Assembly: GCA_000934385.1 (NCBI GenBank)
Contig: KN880553.1
Span: 1 to 64,000 of the forward strand
Source of the DNA: Cylindrobasidium torrendii FP15055 ss-10
Taxonomy: Eukaryota; Basidiomycota; Agaricomycetes; Agaricales; Physalacriaceae
DNA: 64,000 nt
Reading direction: 5' to 3'
Positions within the stretch are counted from its first letter, which is position 1. Every line of letters begins with the position of its first letter. The notes beneath the pieces are model-generated. The model made no database searches. It saw only the letters and a list, made by a program, of their open reading frames with translations, and was not told the DNA's origin. The translations under genes were made by a program, and so were the position numbers. This document shows, one piece after another, positions 33,401-43,421 of this stretch.

Positions 33401-34779
33401 ACCATCAGTAGTGAGAATACCATGTATGCGACTACACACGTCAATCACGTCCGGGTCGACTGCCCAAAAGCGCAATGTGCGGTCCTTTGACCAAGTGATG
33501 AGTTGGAAGTTGTTGCCATCAGCTCCCCCGCGGCGCCAAACGAACTCCTTCACGACGTCGGTGTGGCCTTCGAAAACGTGCGCCGGGTACCCTGGCTTGT
33601 CATTGGCGTACATCTCTAGTCGACTCTCGCCGCGCTGAGCCAGGCTCAACAGCCCCCGTCCGAAGGGTAGCGTACGTGCTCTCCAAACAGGATATGTGGT
33701 GTTGATGAGAGCCTTGGGGCCGTCATTGGGATTGTCGGTATCCCAGACCTTAATCGTTCTGTCGAGAGAACAGGTCACGATTTCTTTTGCATCTTGGTGA
33801 GACCAGTCAATGCCGTATATCTTGGACGAATGCGCGCGAATCCTCGAGATGGGCAGAGAGCCCTTGCGGCGATCCCAAATGAGTACCTCGTCGGCGTGAG
33901 CAGACGCGAGGATGTTGCCGTCCTGGCGACTCCATTTGACCTGCGTGCCAGACGCTGGCGGATATTATGAGCAACAGCACATGAGGGAGTTGAAAATGGC
34001 ATCATTGGCATGGACTCACCGTTGAATGCGCACAGGCCAAAGACAGGCTTCTTGGGGCCTCGGAGGTCCCATGTCCAAATCCAAGAGTCGATGCCCGTGC
34101 TCGACACTATATCAGGCTCGATAGTGTGCCAATTGATATCCGTTATGGCACGGTAGTGGGCAGAAAGGATATGTTCAATGTTGGAGTTCCCCGACGCCTT
34201 TAGATTCCAAATAAGACTAGAGACGAGTTTAGATGAGTGAGGAAGGTTGGTTGAGTACGCACAGTTTCTCACAGGAAGTGGACACAATGTATTCCCCACG
34301 GTGCATGTGTGGATTCCACTGTACATCGGCAACATCCCAAGTTCCGCCCTGAGGAAGGAAACGCGGTACTTCAAGGTTGGCTTCAAGGTCGATGATGAAC
34401 AGTCCCCGGCGCCTGTGTCCTACAGTCAATTTCTGAGGTCTCATATATCTTCAACATACGCAGCAAGTACTATGTCCCTCGAATTAGGACTGATGCTCAT
34501 CTGGTGCTGGTCAGAACAGAAAGCGCGTAGATAGAGTTGACGTACATTGCCAACGGCACCGCCGACCATTTGCTTCATATCGTACAACATATTCTTATGA
34601 AATCCAGACGTTTCATCCACCACTTCTAGCCCTGGAGTCAATGGGTCATGATGGCCAACAGGACCCTGCCCACGCAGTAGATGGAATTTCGTCTTCGGTA
34701 GGTCGACATTCGAAAGTCGGCGTCGAGCCCAAAGGCCACCAACGTCGCCCGATTCATCACCGAGTGGAGAGAGGGGCAT
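30415..34779 (-). CDS. SEA/GATOR2 complex subunit WDR59 (Sea3/Mtc5)
   Basis: Ten minus-strand exons: 34779-34546, 34500-34460, 34412-34263, 34216-34020, 33954-33440, 33392-32914, 32866-32370, 32319-31653, 31606-30582 and 30527-30415. They give 1305 residues. A WD40 propeller covers about residues 80-380 (WNPH..., IWTWDLRG, VLIWDRR, IKVWDTD, LRFWAVD). An RWD domain lies around 540-640 (FTFPKEYPDEGP). The C-terminal ~70 residues form a zinc RING-like module (CSSC, CTTC, CAAC, CMSCLHVIHISC, CPTGCGCSC). That order is diagnostic for WDR59, a vacuolar/lysosomal-membrane complex subunit that promotes TORC1 signalling by antagonising SEACIT/GATOR1. The start is the first in-frame ATG; similar sequence (RFRPPSPGR) just upstream suggests the true start may lie slightly further 5'. 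Confidence 0.92.
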
Positions 34780-35485
34780 TAAATCATGTCTGTTTGAGGC
34801 GGGAATGGTGGCGACGCGTCCAGGTGATGGAGGTCGGAAGCGCACTATTGCATCCACGCGATCGGTCAAGACGGAAGATGCTGACTAATTTACTGTCCGC
34901 CACACATGCTTCGTTGCTCTTACAATGTCCTGAGTTATGGCCAGAAGCTTTCAAAAATAGTCAACGAAGCCAAGCTACGATATCACAGCACGGAAATATG
35001 TTAAAATTAATGAAATCCCTCAGGTCCCATTTTCGTGAATCTCGCAGTTGCACATTCCGCTGACCATAATCGACGATGTCCCTACCACGCTCTTCGGGGA
35101 GCTTCACTAAGCCCTGAATATTTGAATAAGCTGCTTCTTGACTAAACTAGCCGAGTAACGTGTTTAGCCCAACCGGTCCACGCCTCAATGTCTACCTGGA
35201 CCACAAGAGCAGTCTGTAGTTGAAGAGCACTACGAGAAGCAAACTGGAAGATACATACACCCCACATACTTGGGGGCGAATGCCTAAACATCTCGGACTA
35301 GACTTGACCATGACCTACAAGCAATGGTCACAGGCTTTTTATCAGAGAACATTGGAGTTCAAGCTCAAGAATAGTTAAAGCGCAAAAATATGTCACCGAT
35401 ACAGTAGCTAGTGTACATAGTACTTAGACCTCGATAAGAACAAACCTATCTTGTAGACATATATGTAGGAGGAACGAAAAGAAAA
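34780..35485. other. Intergenic
   Basis: Promoter side of the WDR59 gene and 3' flank of the next minus-strand gene. A few codons upstream of the chosen WDR59 start remain open and may belong to it. Nothing else seen. Confidence 0.4.
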
Positions 35486-36754
35486 TCACTGTCGTACATC
35501 CCAGGTAGTGGCGAACCTTTCCTGTAACTTGTCGGCATCCGTGACTGCTCTCTTGTACATCTTGTTAAAGCTATCCAACCCCCGCTGCATATCCGCAAAA
35601 ATCTCCCGATTGTTCTCCATCCATGCCTCACACTGCAACAACTTTTCCAGTCCATTGCGCATCTCCGTCAGCCTACCACATATAGCGAGTATATCCTCGC
35701 CCAACCCAACGATCTCCTCCAGCTGCCTCACCCGCTTCATTGCCGTCACTTGGTCCGCGACCTCCCACACATCGATCTCCTGGGGTATGTGAAGCATCTT
35801 GCCCCAGGTCAGGCAGTACTGGCCTACACGGCCGACAGAGTCACTTATACGCGGTGCATGACCGTTGTAGTCTTCCGAACGAACCATGCAGATTCCATAG
35901 TCAGGATGAATGGCTTTGACGAGGCAGTCGTTCAACATCCGGTTCAGCTCCTCGTCCTCCAAGGGGGCTTGACCAGGGCTATGCGCCATTTGGTATACAA
36001 CGGCTCGTACGCGTGGGAGTTGTGTGGCTCGACGTAGAATCCCAGCGATACGCCGAAAGATACTCAACGGACCATCACCCGCAACGTGTGTAAGGGCGGG
36101 TGCGATGGTGAGAATGTGCTCGAGGAGGCGCGTCGATGTACCCTGGAACAGGGCGAAACTGAGGTGTGTAAGGCCGGGTAGTTGACGGTCGGAGAACCAC
36201 TCTAGCGCTTCGTCAGGAATCCCGGCACCGATGTGAAGGTGCCGTAGACGAGTGCAAGAGGTGATGTAGGCTGCTGTCGGTGCGCTGAAAATGATGCCAC
36301 GACAAATAAAACGAGACACTCCAGTACAAACCGCAAAGACAGGCCCAAGAGGGTCCGAGTCCCAATATGCACACCTTGGTGTACAGCGCACGTCGATGGA
36401 AAGTACTTTGACGGTGCGCAAGAAGAATGCATCGTCATTGCGAGATTCAATGGCTGCCTTGAAAGCGTTGGCATCACCACAGTCCCTGATCCAGACAGTA
36501 TGGTAGATTATGGGATCTAGCCTGCGTGCTGTGAGCACTGAACGCCACCCGCCCCGAAAAACTGACCATTTCTTGAATGCCCGCGAAACAGTACACCATC
36601 GCACTGCACTTTGGTAGTCCAGAGTAGCCCCCGCCTTGACTATAAGCATGCCTACGTCCGCAGGAAGAGAGGCAAGCCTAGCGCCTAGCAGCAGAGCTGC
36701 GGTGGATTCGGAATCGCATTTTCCAGTAGGGGCGGTTTCAGACGTGCTGGCCAT
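35486..36754 (-). CDS. F-box-like hypothetical protein
   Basis: Two exons, 36754-36567 and 36521-35486, give 407 residues. The 45-nt intron is a multiple of three without a stop and so can be read through, but splicing it joins VSRAFKKW to LDPIIYHTVW, which restores the W(L)xPLLYxTV pattern that follows the F-box in many basidiomycete proteins. A degenerate F-box-like stretch (LPADVGMLIVKAGATLDYQS) precedes it; the middle resembles leucine-rich repeats (LRHLHIGAGIPDEALEWF). The C-terminal ~100 residues are predicted coiled coil (RQLEEIVGLGEDILAICGRL). An upstream in-frame ATG at 36928 would add 58 residues of unconvincing sequence, so I prefer 36754. The biochemical role is unknown. Confidence 0.75.
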   Translation of the reverse strand: MASTSETAPTGKCDSESTAALLLGARLASLPADVGMLIVKAGATLDYQSAVRWCTVSRAFKKWSVFRGGWRSVLTARRLDPIIYHTVWIRDCGDANAFKAAIESRNDDAFFLRTVKVLSIDVRCTPRCAYWDSDPLGPVFAVCTGVSRFICRGIIFSAPTAAYITSCTRLRHLHIGAGIPDEALEWFSDRQLPGLTHLSFALFQGTSTRLLEHILTIAPALTHVAGDGPLSIFRRIAGILRRATQLPRVRAVVYQMAHSPGQAPLEDEELNRMLNDCLVKAIHPDYGICMVRSEDYNGHAPRISDSVGRVGQYCLTWGKMLHIPQEIDVWEVADQVTAMKRVRQLEEIVGLGEDILAICGRLTEMRNGLEKLLQCEAWMENNREIFADMQRGLDSFNKMYKRAVTDADKLQERFATTWDVRQ

Positions 36755-37379
36755 GTACGGCCTGCTGGCGAGGTTTCCAGCGTTATGCAAAGACAATGGG
36801 GGTCTGGAAGAGAATGTGGTGGAAGGAAGAATGTGGTGGAAGGAAGTCAACTCCAAGACGTGGGTCAGGACCCAGGACTCCGCGGCGATCACATTTACTT
36901 TGATGAGATCATCGGCATCAGGTCGCATTGCTAGTTCTCAGATTCTGTGCGCGAACCAAGCGCGAGAAAGTGTCCATCCAGATGGGTGCGTGGTATTCGC
37001 GGTGATTATGTTGGACACGCGCACTCTCCGGCCAGTTTCTGTAAGCTGCGGGCATCAACACCAGATCCAATTGCGACGAAAGTGGCTCAATCGCAGCGAA
37101 ATAGAGCAATGATATGTTCTACATGGGTCCACATACTGAAAACTAGACCGTCATGACATCTTACCCACACATCTCGCACCCTTGGATTCCTCAGCGAGTA
37201 AAGTCGGGTACCTACTACGAACTCAGCACTATTGACTGGGCGCTGTGAGCGTCAAGCTGTGATCAATATATTGGCAAGATACCTGATTAGAGGCAATTCT
37301 TAGGTACAACAAAGATTCTTTATCATTTCCGCGCGGAGGATACATGTACATGAATAAACAGGATTTTGCCTGCGGGAGG
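36755..37379. other. Intergenic
   Basis: Holds the promoter of the F-box-like gene and the 3' flank of the HAD gene. A short imperfect repeat (gtggaaggaa motif) occurs near 36818-36846. No gene seen. Confidence 0.4.
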
Positions 37380-38173
37380 TCAGCTATCGTATGGCGGAAG
37401 GCTCCATTCCTCCGGTTTGAACTCCTCCAGTGAACGAAGGACTTGGTCCGCCTTCTCCTCCCCATCGTATGCTACATCCAGCAAATTCTGGTCCGGTACC
37501 CAGATAACTATCGGAACTCCATGAAAAAAAAAAAGATAAACCTCGGACTTGTTTGCTCACCATTCATTCCAGCCCTCTTCCCAGCCTGCATACCGGGAAG
37601 GCCGTCTTCGAAAACCAAACCCTGCTTCCGCCTGGAAAGCTGTGCCTCATTTTCTGCACCGGCGTTGGGCCCAACATCTACGTGAAGCTTGTCGCGCGCG
37701 GCAACGACAAAGATGTCAGGATTTGGCTTTCCGCGAACATTTTCTAGGTCATCATCACCACAAACAACACGCTCTCCGAACAAGTCGAACACATCTCTGA
37801 GGTTGCTCGTCTTTAGCTCGTATTTACTACGGCGACTACCGGTCGCGACGCAGATGGGGATACCGTGCTTCGCGAGGTGGCGGATAAGCTTCTCCGCCCC
37901 AGGTAGGAATGGGACGTGCGGCCAGGTTTCGTCCTGCATGAGATTCCGCTTCACAAGGTATTCATCCATCGTCAAAGGAATTCCAGGGAACTGCGAGAGG
38001 AGGTGCTCTGCAGCAGCGCGTTCGGGTTTCCCCATGCATCCGGCCTTGATGTCCCAGGTCATCGTGACTCCGTGTGGGGCAAGAATTGCATTTGTAACAT
38101 CCGTGTAAACACTCTCGGTATCAAGAAGCAATCCGTCCATGTCGAACAGAACATAGGATATGGGACTCGGCAT
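37380..38173 (-). CDS. HAD-superfamily phosphatase (pseudouridine-5'-phosphatase-like)
   Basis: Two exons, 38173-37561 and 37507-37380, give 246 residues. HAD motif I is FDMDGLLLDTES with the nucleophile Asp and the acid/base Asp two residues on. Motif II lies at CVATGSRRS, motif III at the conserved Lys of GKPNPDIF, and motif IV at VFEDGLPGMQA. The cap is the alpha-helical C1 type between motifs I and II. This set matches the GS1/HDHD1 and yeast Dog-like subfamily, which dephosphorylates small phosphates such as pseudouridine 5'-phosphate or sugar phosphates in the cytosol. The exact substrate cannot be told from sequence. The gene is complete and the catalytic residues are all present. Confidence 0.92.
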
Positions 38174-38626
38174 GATGGTGGTTAGATGGGATTGAAGAGA
38201 CGCGATCGCCAGATCGAATCAGCAGTCGGATGACGGTCCCGGTGCCCGTGTTTTCAACCAAGTCAATTCTGTGAATGGAATGTAAGTACGAGGACAAGAT
38301 CATCTTTCTCGGGTTCAGGATATGCATACAGCTTTGAATTTGTCGGAGCCGAATGGGGCTACGAACGACTTGTCCCTGAGTTTCTGTTGGAGTGAAAGCT
38401 TCGTAAAATATGGGCATTGGGCACCATCTACTAGTTTGGGCAGTACTGGGCAATAAAATAAGTGTCGACTCTCCATGACTTCTGAGTCGTTACTAGTCAC
38501 TGTTCAGCACGGTCTTGACTCGAACGACGAAGTATCGCTAAACCTTGAGGCTTGGAAGTTGGCCTCAAGCTCCCGGGCCCGTCGTCCAATACAAAACTTC
38601 AAAAGAAAGAGAGAGACTCGACCAAG
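38174..38626. other. Intergenic
   Basis: Between the HAD gene start and the tRNA gene 3' end. No gene seen. Confidence 0.4.
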
Positions 38627-38729
38627 TGCCCCCTGCAAGGCTCGAACTTGCGACCTCAGGATCACTCAAGCATTGCTTGATCATACTTTCATATGAGACC
38701 TGCGCTCTAGCCAACTGAGCCAAGGAGGC
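38627..38729 (-). tRNA. Elongator tRNA-Met (CAT) with intron
   Basis: On the minus strand the acceptor GCCTCCT pairs with AGGGGGC, followed by discriminator A at 38627. The D arm (GCTCAGTTGGCTAGAGC), the anticodon loop CTCAT-A and the T arm GCAAGTTCGAGCCTTGC are all present. A 29-nt intron (TGAAAG...GAGTG) interrupts the loop one base 3' of the anticodon, the usual eukaryotic position. The GCC start identifies the elongator form, not the initiator. CCA is not encoded. Confidence 0.93.
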
Positions 38730-38868
38730 GATAGCTCCTATTCCCCTGCGCCACACAGATTGCGCACGCACAAGACAGAGCAAACCAGGACGAAGGAGAA
38801 TGCGATATCAGATATCGTTTGCGGTACAACGCCAGATTTTATATACATGTTGATACAGTATTTTGATG

Positions 38869-40526
38869 CTATGATTCAGCAGGTGTTTCCTTTTCCTTCT
38901 CGGGCTCTTCATAGCCTTCCACCTTGATATCATTGAGACCAAGCTCTTCGTTCTGCTCCCATGTCCGGTCGTACATCTCCACCGTCATGTTCGGGTCAGG
39001 GTCTGGTGCGTACAAGTTTTGGACATATGAGTTTGCCATGGGGTCGTCGACAATTAGAGTAAATGGTCGCTCCGCGTTTTTAACCTACGCCAGGACTCAG
39101 TCGGGATATACGCAACAAAAATGAGATGAACGGACCTCCTTGAGTTGCTTCAGGAACGTCTCGAACTTGAGACGTTCATCGGTCTCTGCTGAATCGCCAG
39201 TGAAGACCTTCTCGCTGAGTTCCTCGTAGACCTGGTTGAGAATACCCTCAAGAGTGGTAAAGCGACCGCCGAGTGTTCCATGAGTAAGCACCAAATCAAT
39301 CTCTGGTATCCTCAATCCGCCTGTCTCGCTCTGGTCGTTGTAAGCACGAAAGCGCAAGGACGCCAGAGACTATGTCACCTTGAGAATATCTCGCGATAAG
39401 TCCTCCGAGTCCTCCACCTTCAGTATGATGCGCTTTCCTTGCTCAGAAATAGCGCCCCCAGACTTGACTTCGTTGTCCCGGTAGCCACAGCGGTCACAGC
39501 TTGTCGCCATGATCAAGACGTCCTACACAACGGCTGAGACGATAGACTCAATGAAGGACACTGACATACCTTGAAATACGGAATATTGGTCTTTTTCATG
39601 TTGGTCTCGGTAGGATGTCCACAACTCGAGCAAGGGGAATGGAAGGTAAATATCTCATCGTCTGGCTTGTCATTCTCATCTTTGGGCTCTTCGGCATCAT
39701 CTGCAGAAACAAGGCCGAGTTGTACATTTTGTTCGAATGTGCGAGAGTAGGTGCGCATGTTCCATTTGGGGTCCGACATGGAGTCGCGGAATTCAATGAA
39801 GGAGTTGCCTGAGGGATCGTCGAGCTTGACAGTGAAAGCGGGCATGGGTAGGTCCTTTGTAGACGCTTTCGTTATGGTCGTCTCCTCCACATCCTCATCA
39901 AACTCGTCCTTGCCGATAATTTCTTGCAGCTTCTCGATGATACCTTGAAGAGCAGCATGGCCTTCAGGATCCTGAATACGGCGAAGTGGTTGATCCATGC
40001 TGAGATCAGCAATCACGTCGCGAATGAGTCCTTCGACAGTAGTAAGCTGCCCGCGCGCACAAGGTGGGAGGGTGAGTTGGTATTCGGATATGACAACTTC
40101 GCAGGTCGGCGAGCGGACAATCTGCCGGTCCAGGTCTGACCGGTCCAGAATTCGAGCAGTGTAGACCGCACCCTCCTCTGAGAGAAAGGTGTGAGATATG
40201 TACACCAGTTTATGTAGAGAAGCGCACTTCTAATAGTGCCCGCTGACTGGATTTCATTGTTCGTTGCCCCACAGTGCTCGCAGCGGAAAGACATGACGAC
40301 GACCTCTTGGAAGAACGGGATTTTGGTCAAGAGAAGCCTAGTAACGCCCTACTGAATGTAGGTTAGAACGATTACCTTCGAATTAAATCGCGACACTGAC
40401 TTGTTCGTGACATTCCATGCACAGGGAGTCGATCTGTTGGACGACAGATCCTTCATCGTCCTCGCCAGCGCCGGTGCGCTCGGCGGATGCTCCAATCGTA
40501 GGGAAAAGATCTTCTTTGACGGACAT
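38869..40526 (-). CDS. Zinc-finger protein ZPR1
   Basis: Six minus-strand exons: 40526-40401, 40348-40228, 40177-39570, 39522-39379, 39330-39136 and 39084-38869. They give 469 residues, as expected for ZPR1. The duplicated ZPR1 architecture is complete: zinc finger 1 ([20 protein letters not shown], then CEHCG), the first A/B domain, zinc finger 2 ([20 protein letters not shown], then CDRCG), and the second A/B domain ending near [12 protein letters not shown]. In yeast ZPR1 is an essential chaperone for eEF1A folding, moving between cytosol and nucleus. The gene starts 186 bp from the 3' end of transcription factor 2 and has no unusual features. Confidence 0.95.
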
Positions 40527-40711
40527 GGTGGTTGGTAATAGAGCGAGTCAGCGATGAAAATCATGTTGCTCGAGATATGATCGCGCCGCGATCGGAAGGT
40601 CAATCTAATCTTGTCAGTTGCGGGAGTATTACATTTATTGAATCTAAAGACGAGCAAATCGCCTTCCTTCAGCTCTTCCATGCAGTTAAATAGTACAAAG
40701 ATACATAATGA

Positions 40712-43004
40712 TCAATCGTGATCCTCGAGGTCGTCAAGCTTTAAACAGTCCACAAAGGTACAGAGCCCATCATATTCGTCGGCTGCTCGCTTTTCGTCCA
40801 AGCCTTCAAGGATCTCGACCAACGACCTCCACAGCTTGACCGTATCCAACGACTCGGAAGCAAGAAACTCTCTGATATGCTTGAACCAAGCCGCGATAAC
40901 AAACAACCGTTTGTTCGACAATTTTCCCAGCAGTGTTCCTGTCTCTGATTGAAGCGCCCACAGTGCTACCTGCGCCAGCCAGTAAAAGGGCGTCGTATCT
41001 TCTGCCAATGTCACTGTTTGCCTTGAGTCGAGTGTCGCGCCGTGGAGCCTCGTCGAGATGAGCCACCAGTTTTGTAGCTGCTCGTACATGGGTCCTGCGC
41101 GCGCCTCGATCCATGCATCAGTCTTGTCTTCCACGGCGCGTTCGCCAATAGCAAGGAAGATATCACGGGTTATATACAAGATAGGTGACAACATGCTCCT
41201 TCGCGAAACGTCGGGGAACTGGAGGGCTTCGAGCTCGGCTGCAGGTGTTGAGATGAGGCTCATCATTTGGTTCCACGGGACGCCAAGGGTGTCGAGGGCT
41301 GGAAACGGGAGGGAAAAGACCAACGCATACCAGTCGTATGCCGTCTCGGCGTCCCATAGCTCTTGGGTGCATGCGAGCGCAATGTTCATCTCCTCCGGTC
41401 TCAGAAGAGGTTTTTTGCCCCAGAAGATACTCTGACAAAAGTCGACGTCTTGTGCGACCCAGTAGGCCCTAATGATCTCTTGTCGGTCCCTTGACCAGGT
41501 CGATGAACATTTGACGTACTTTTTTGCACTCTCATATACGGTCCACTCTCGCCAAGTCTGCTCAATGTTGACGACGTCGTGGGGAAGGATCCATGTTTGA
41601 AGGTGCTTGAGAAGACCAGATTGCCACCACATCTCGAAGAGAGGTTCAGCACCTTATCAAAGTGTAAACACGAGCTCACACACCATGACCATGATACCAT
41701 GTAAAAGTTTGGACATGTCTCGGACATCTTGCGAGTCGTACAATTGCGCGACCTTTGTTACCATCACAACAGCAGTAGCCAGACAGGTTTGAAGTGGTAT
41801 GTTTCCTGTAGCCTCCATCTGGACGATGGATGATGACAGAGTGTAGACTCCAGAACGAAAGGACATACCATATCCCGAGTGGCAACGTCTCGCATCGCGT
41901 CCATAGCCTCCAAGAGGTACTTCCTGGCAGATTCCCTGTCTTTGGCGTGCGTGCTACCACACGCACGCATAGCATAACGAAGCGCTTCTGGCGTGTCGGG
42001 TGAATTCCGCGTGGTGACATGGAATAATGGTGCAAGAAGATATGACGCAAATTCCTCATCGAACAGTCGTTCTCCAGGAGGATGAGCACAAGTAAATTTG
42101 CAGAACGAGATGTGCATACGATATTCCTGTTCTCGTGTTTCCGTGGGGTCAACATCACCTCTTGGAAGCTGGTGGAAAAAGGCGCCGACGAGAGAGCCTT
42201 CCTCGTCATGAGAGTTAGCCAGAGGCGCAGCTGGCGCGGGGTTGTCTGCCCCATCGATTGACACCGATGGGTCGACCGAAGCAGTACGGTCAGTGGTCCC
42301 TGCTAGACGATGCTTTTTGTCGACCTCATCGCCCGGGTGGGATTCAGGGCTTGCGTCTGTGCTCGACCCTGAGCTGGAAGATAGGCCGGAGCTCGCGGTG
42401 GGTGCCCGCGAGCCTTTCGTATTTTTGGTACTCTCGTTGGTAGCAAAGACACACTCGCGCCCTTTCACGACACATCGTCCGCATGTCGGCCTTTGCATGT
42501 CACAGGCATCGTTCGCAACGCTGCAGGGCTGCAGTGGGAATAAAAGGATAAACGGAAGATAAAACCATGGGTGGAAGAGTGCGTACTTTGCAGTCGAATT
42601 CCTTTGTTCGACGAATGGGAGGACTGCGAAGAGACAGAGCATGAGCGCCTCGCTGCGCGCTCTTGTATGCGCTAGCTTACCTTCCGTCGCACTTCAGTCG
42701 ATGACGCTTCAGAACATCGCTCCGAGAGAACTCGTAACTACACCGCTATAGCAATTGATCAGTGCCAGCGGGAGGCAAGCCGAAGCAGTGCATACTTCAC
42801 ACTTGTGATGCTTAGTTTGAGTATCTGGGCAGGGCCATGAGTATACAGAGAGTGCCTTCAAAGAAATGACCAACGAGAGCGCATATGTCGATGAAGGTGG
42901 CTCATCCTAGTAAACATAGAGTCGCACATCGGACACTTGAACGACTTTGGAAGCGTCGGTATGTTGCCATTATGGAGGGCGCGCGTCGGCCGAGACGGGC
43001 TCAT
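40712..43004 (-). CDS. C2H2/Zn2Cys6 transcription factor, paralogue 2
   Basis: Nine minus-strand exons: 43004-42875, 42824-42796, 42745-42681, 42623-42587, 42528-42120, 42071-41869, 41818-41684, 41632-41520 and 41468-40712. They give 625 residues. Exons 2, 3, 4, 6, 7 and 8 (29, 65, 37, 203, 135 and 113 nt) equal those of paralogue 1 exactly. Two fingers (CPMC...H-x3-H; CERC...H-x3-C) precede a Zn2Cys6 cluster at residues 86-113 (CKPC, CDMQRPTCGRC, GREC), then a Ser-rich linker and a helical regulatory region with HAKDRESARKYLLEAMDAMRD and ALQSETGTLLGKLSNKRL matching paralogue 1. Introns 5 (48 nt) and 8 (51 nt) are in-phase and open, so a naive model would read through them. It is divergent from the CCCH-RBR gene at 43422. 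Confidence 0.9.
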
Positions 43005-43421
43005 GATAGTAAGAGGGTAAGGATTTGTTTAGAACCTCCCAGCCTGGATGATGGTGGCAGAATGGAGAATGGAATGTAGATTTAAATTCTCCTGGAAATG
43101 ATCCCAAACATCCACCGGATTTGCTTCCGAACACATATATGATGGGCGATCAATTACTTAATCACGGTCCATGTTCGCCTACTATCATCGTCAGTCCACT
43201 GTAACTGGCTCGCAGTCACACTTTCGCGTCAACTCGCTCGTAATACTGTTATGTTGCGCCGGTGAATTTCTGTAATGCGACGCTTCAAAGCTTAAGTAAT
43301 GAGACGGTAGGCGTCAATCTCCCTTTGCAGTATCACTTCAATGTAGAGCTTGACTGACGTTGAATAGGCGCCCATATCCTAGTCATGGGGGCCTCGTGCG
43401 TGGCCCTTCGTATCGCCCATC
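43005..43421. other. Divergent promoter region
   Basis: 417 bp between the minus-strand transcription factor 2 and the plus-strand CCCH-RBR gene. It probably holds both promoters. Confidence 0.5.

Noticed and set aside
36755..36928. N-terminal extension of the F-box-like gene from the ATG at 36928
   Set aside because: The added 58 residues have no family resemblance and the underlying DNA contains a small gtggaaggaa repeat typical of a 5' flank; the ATG at 36754 is in better context.
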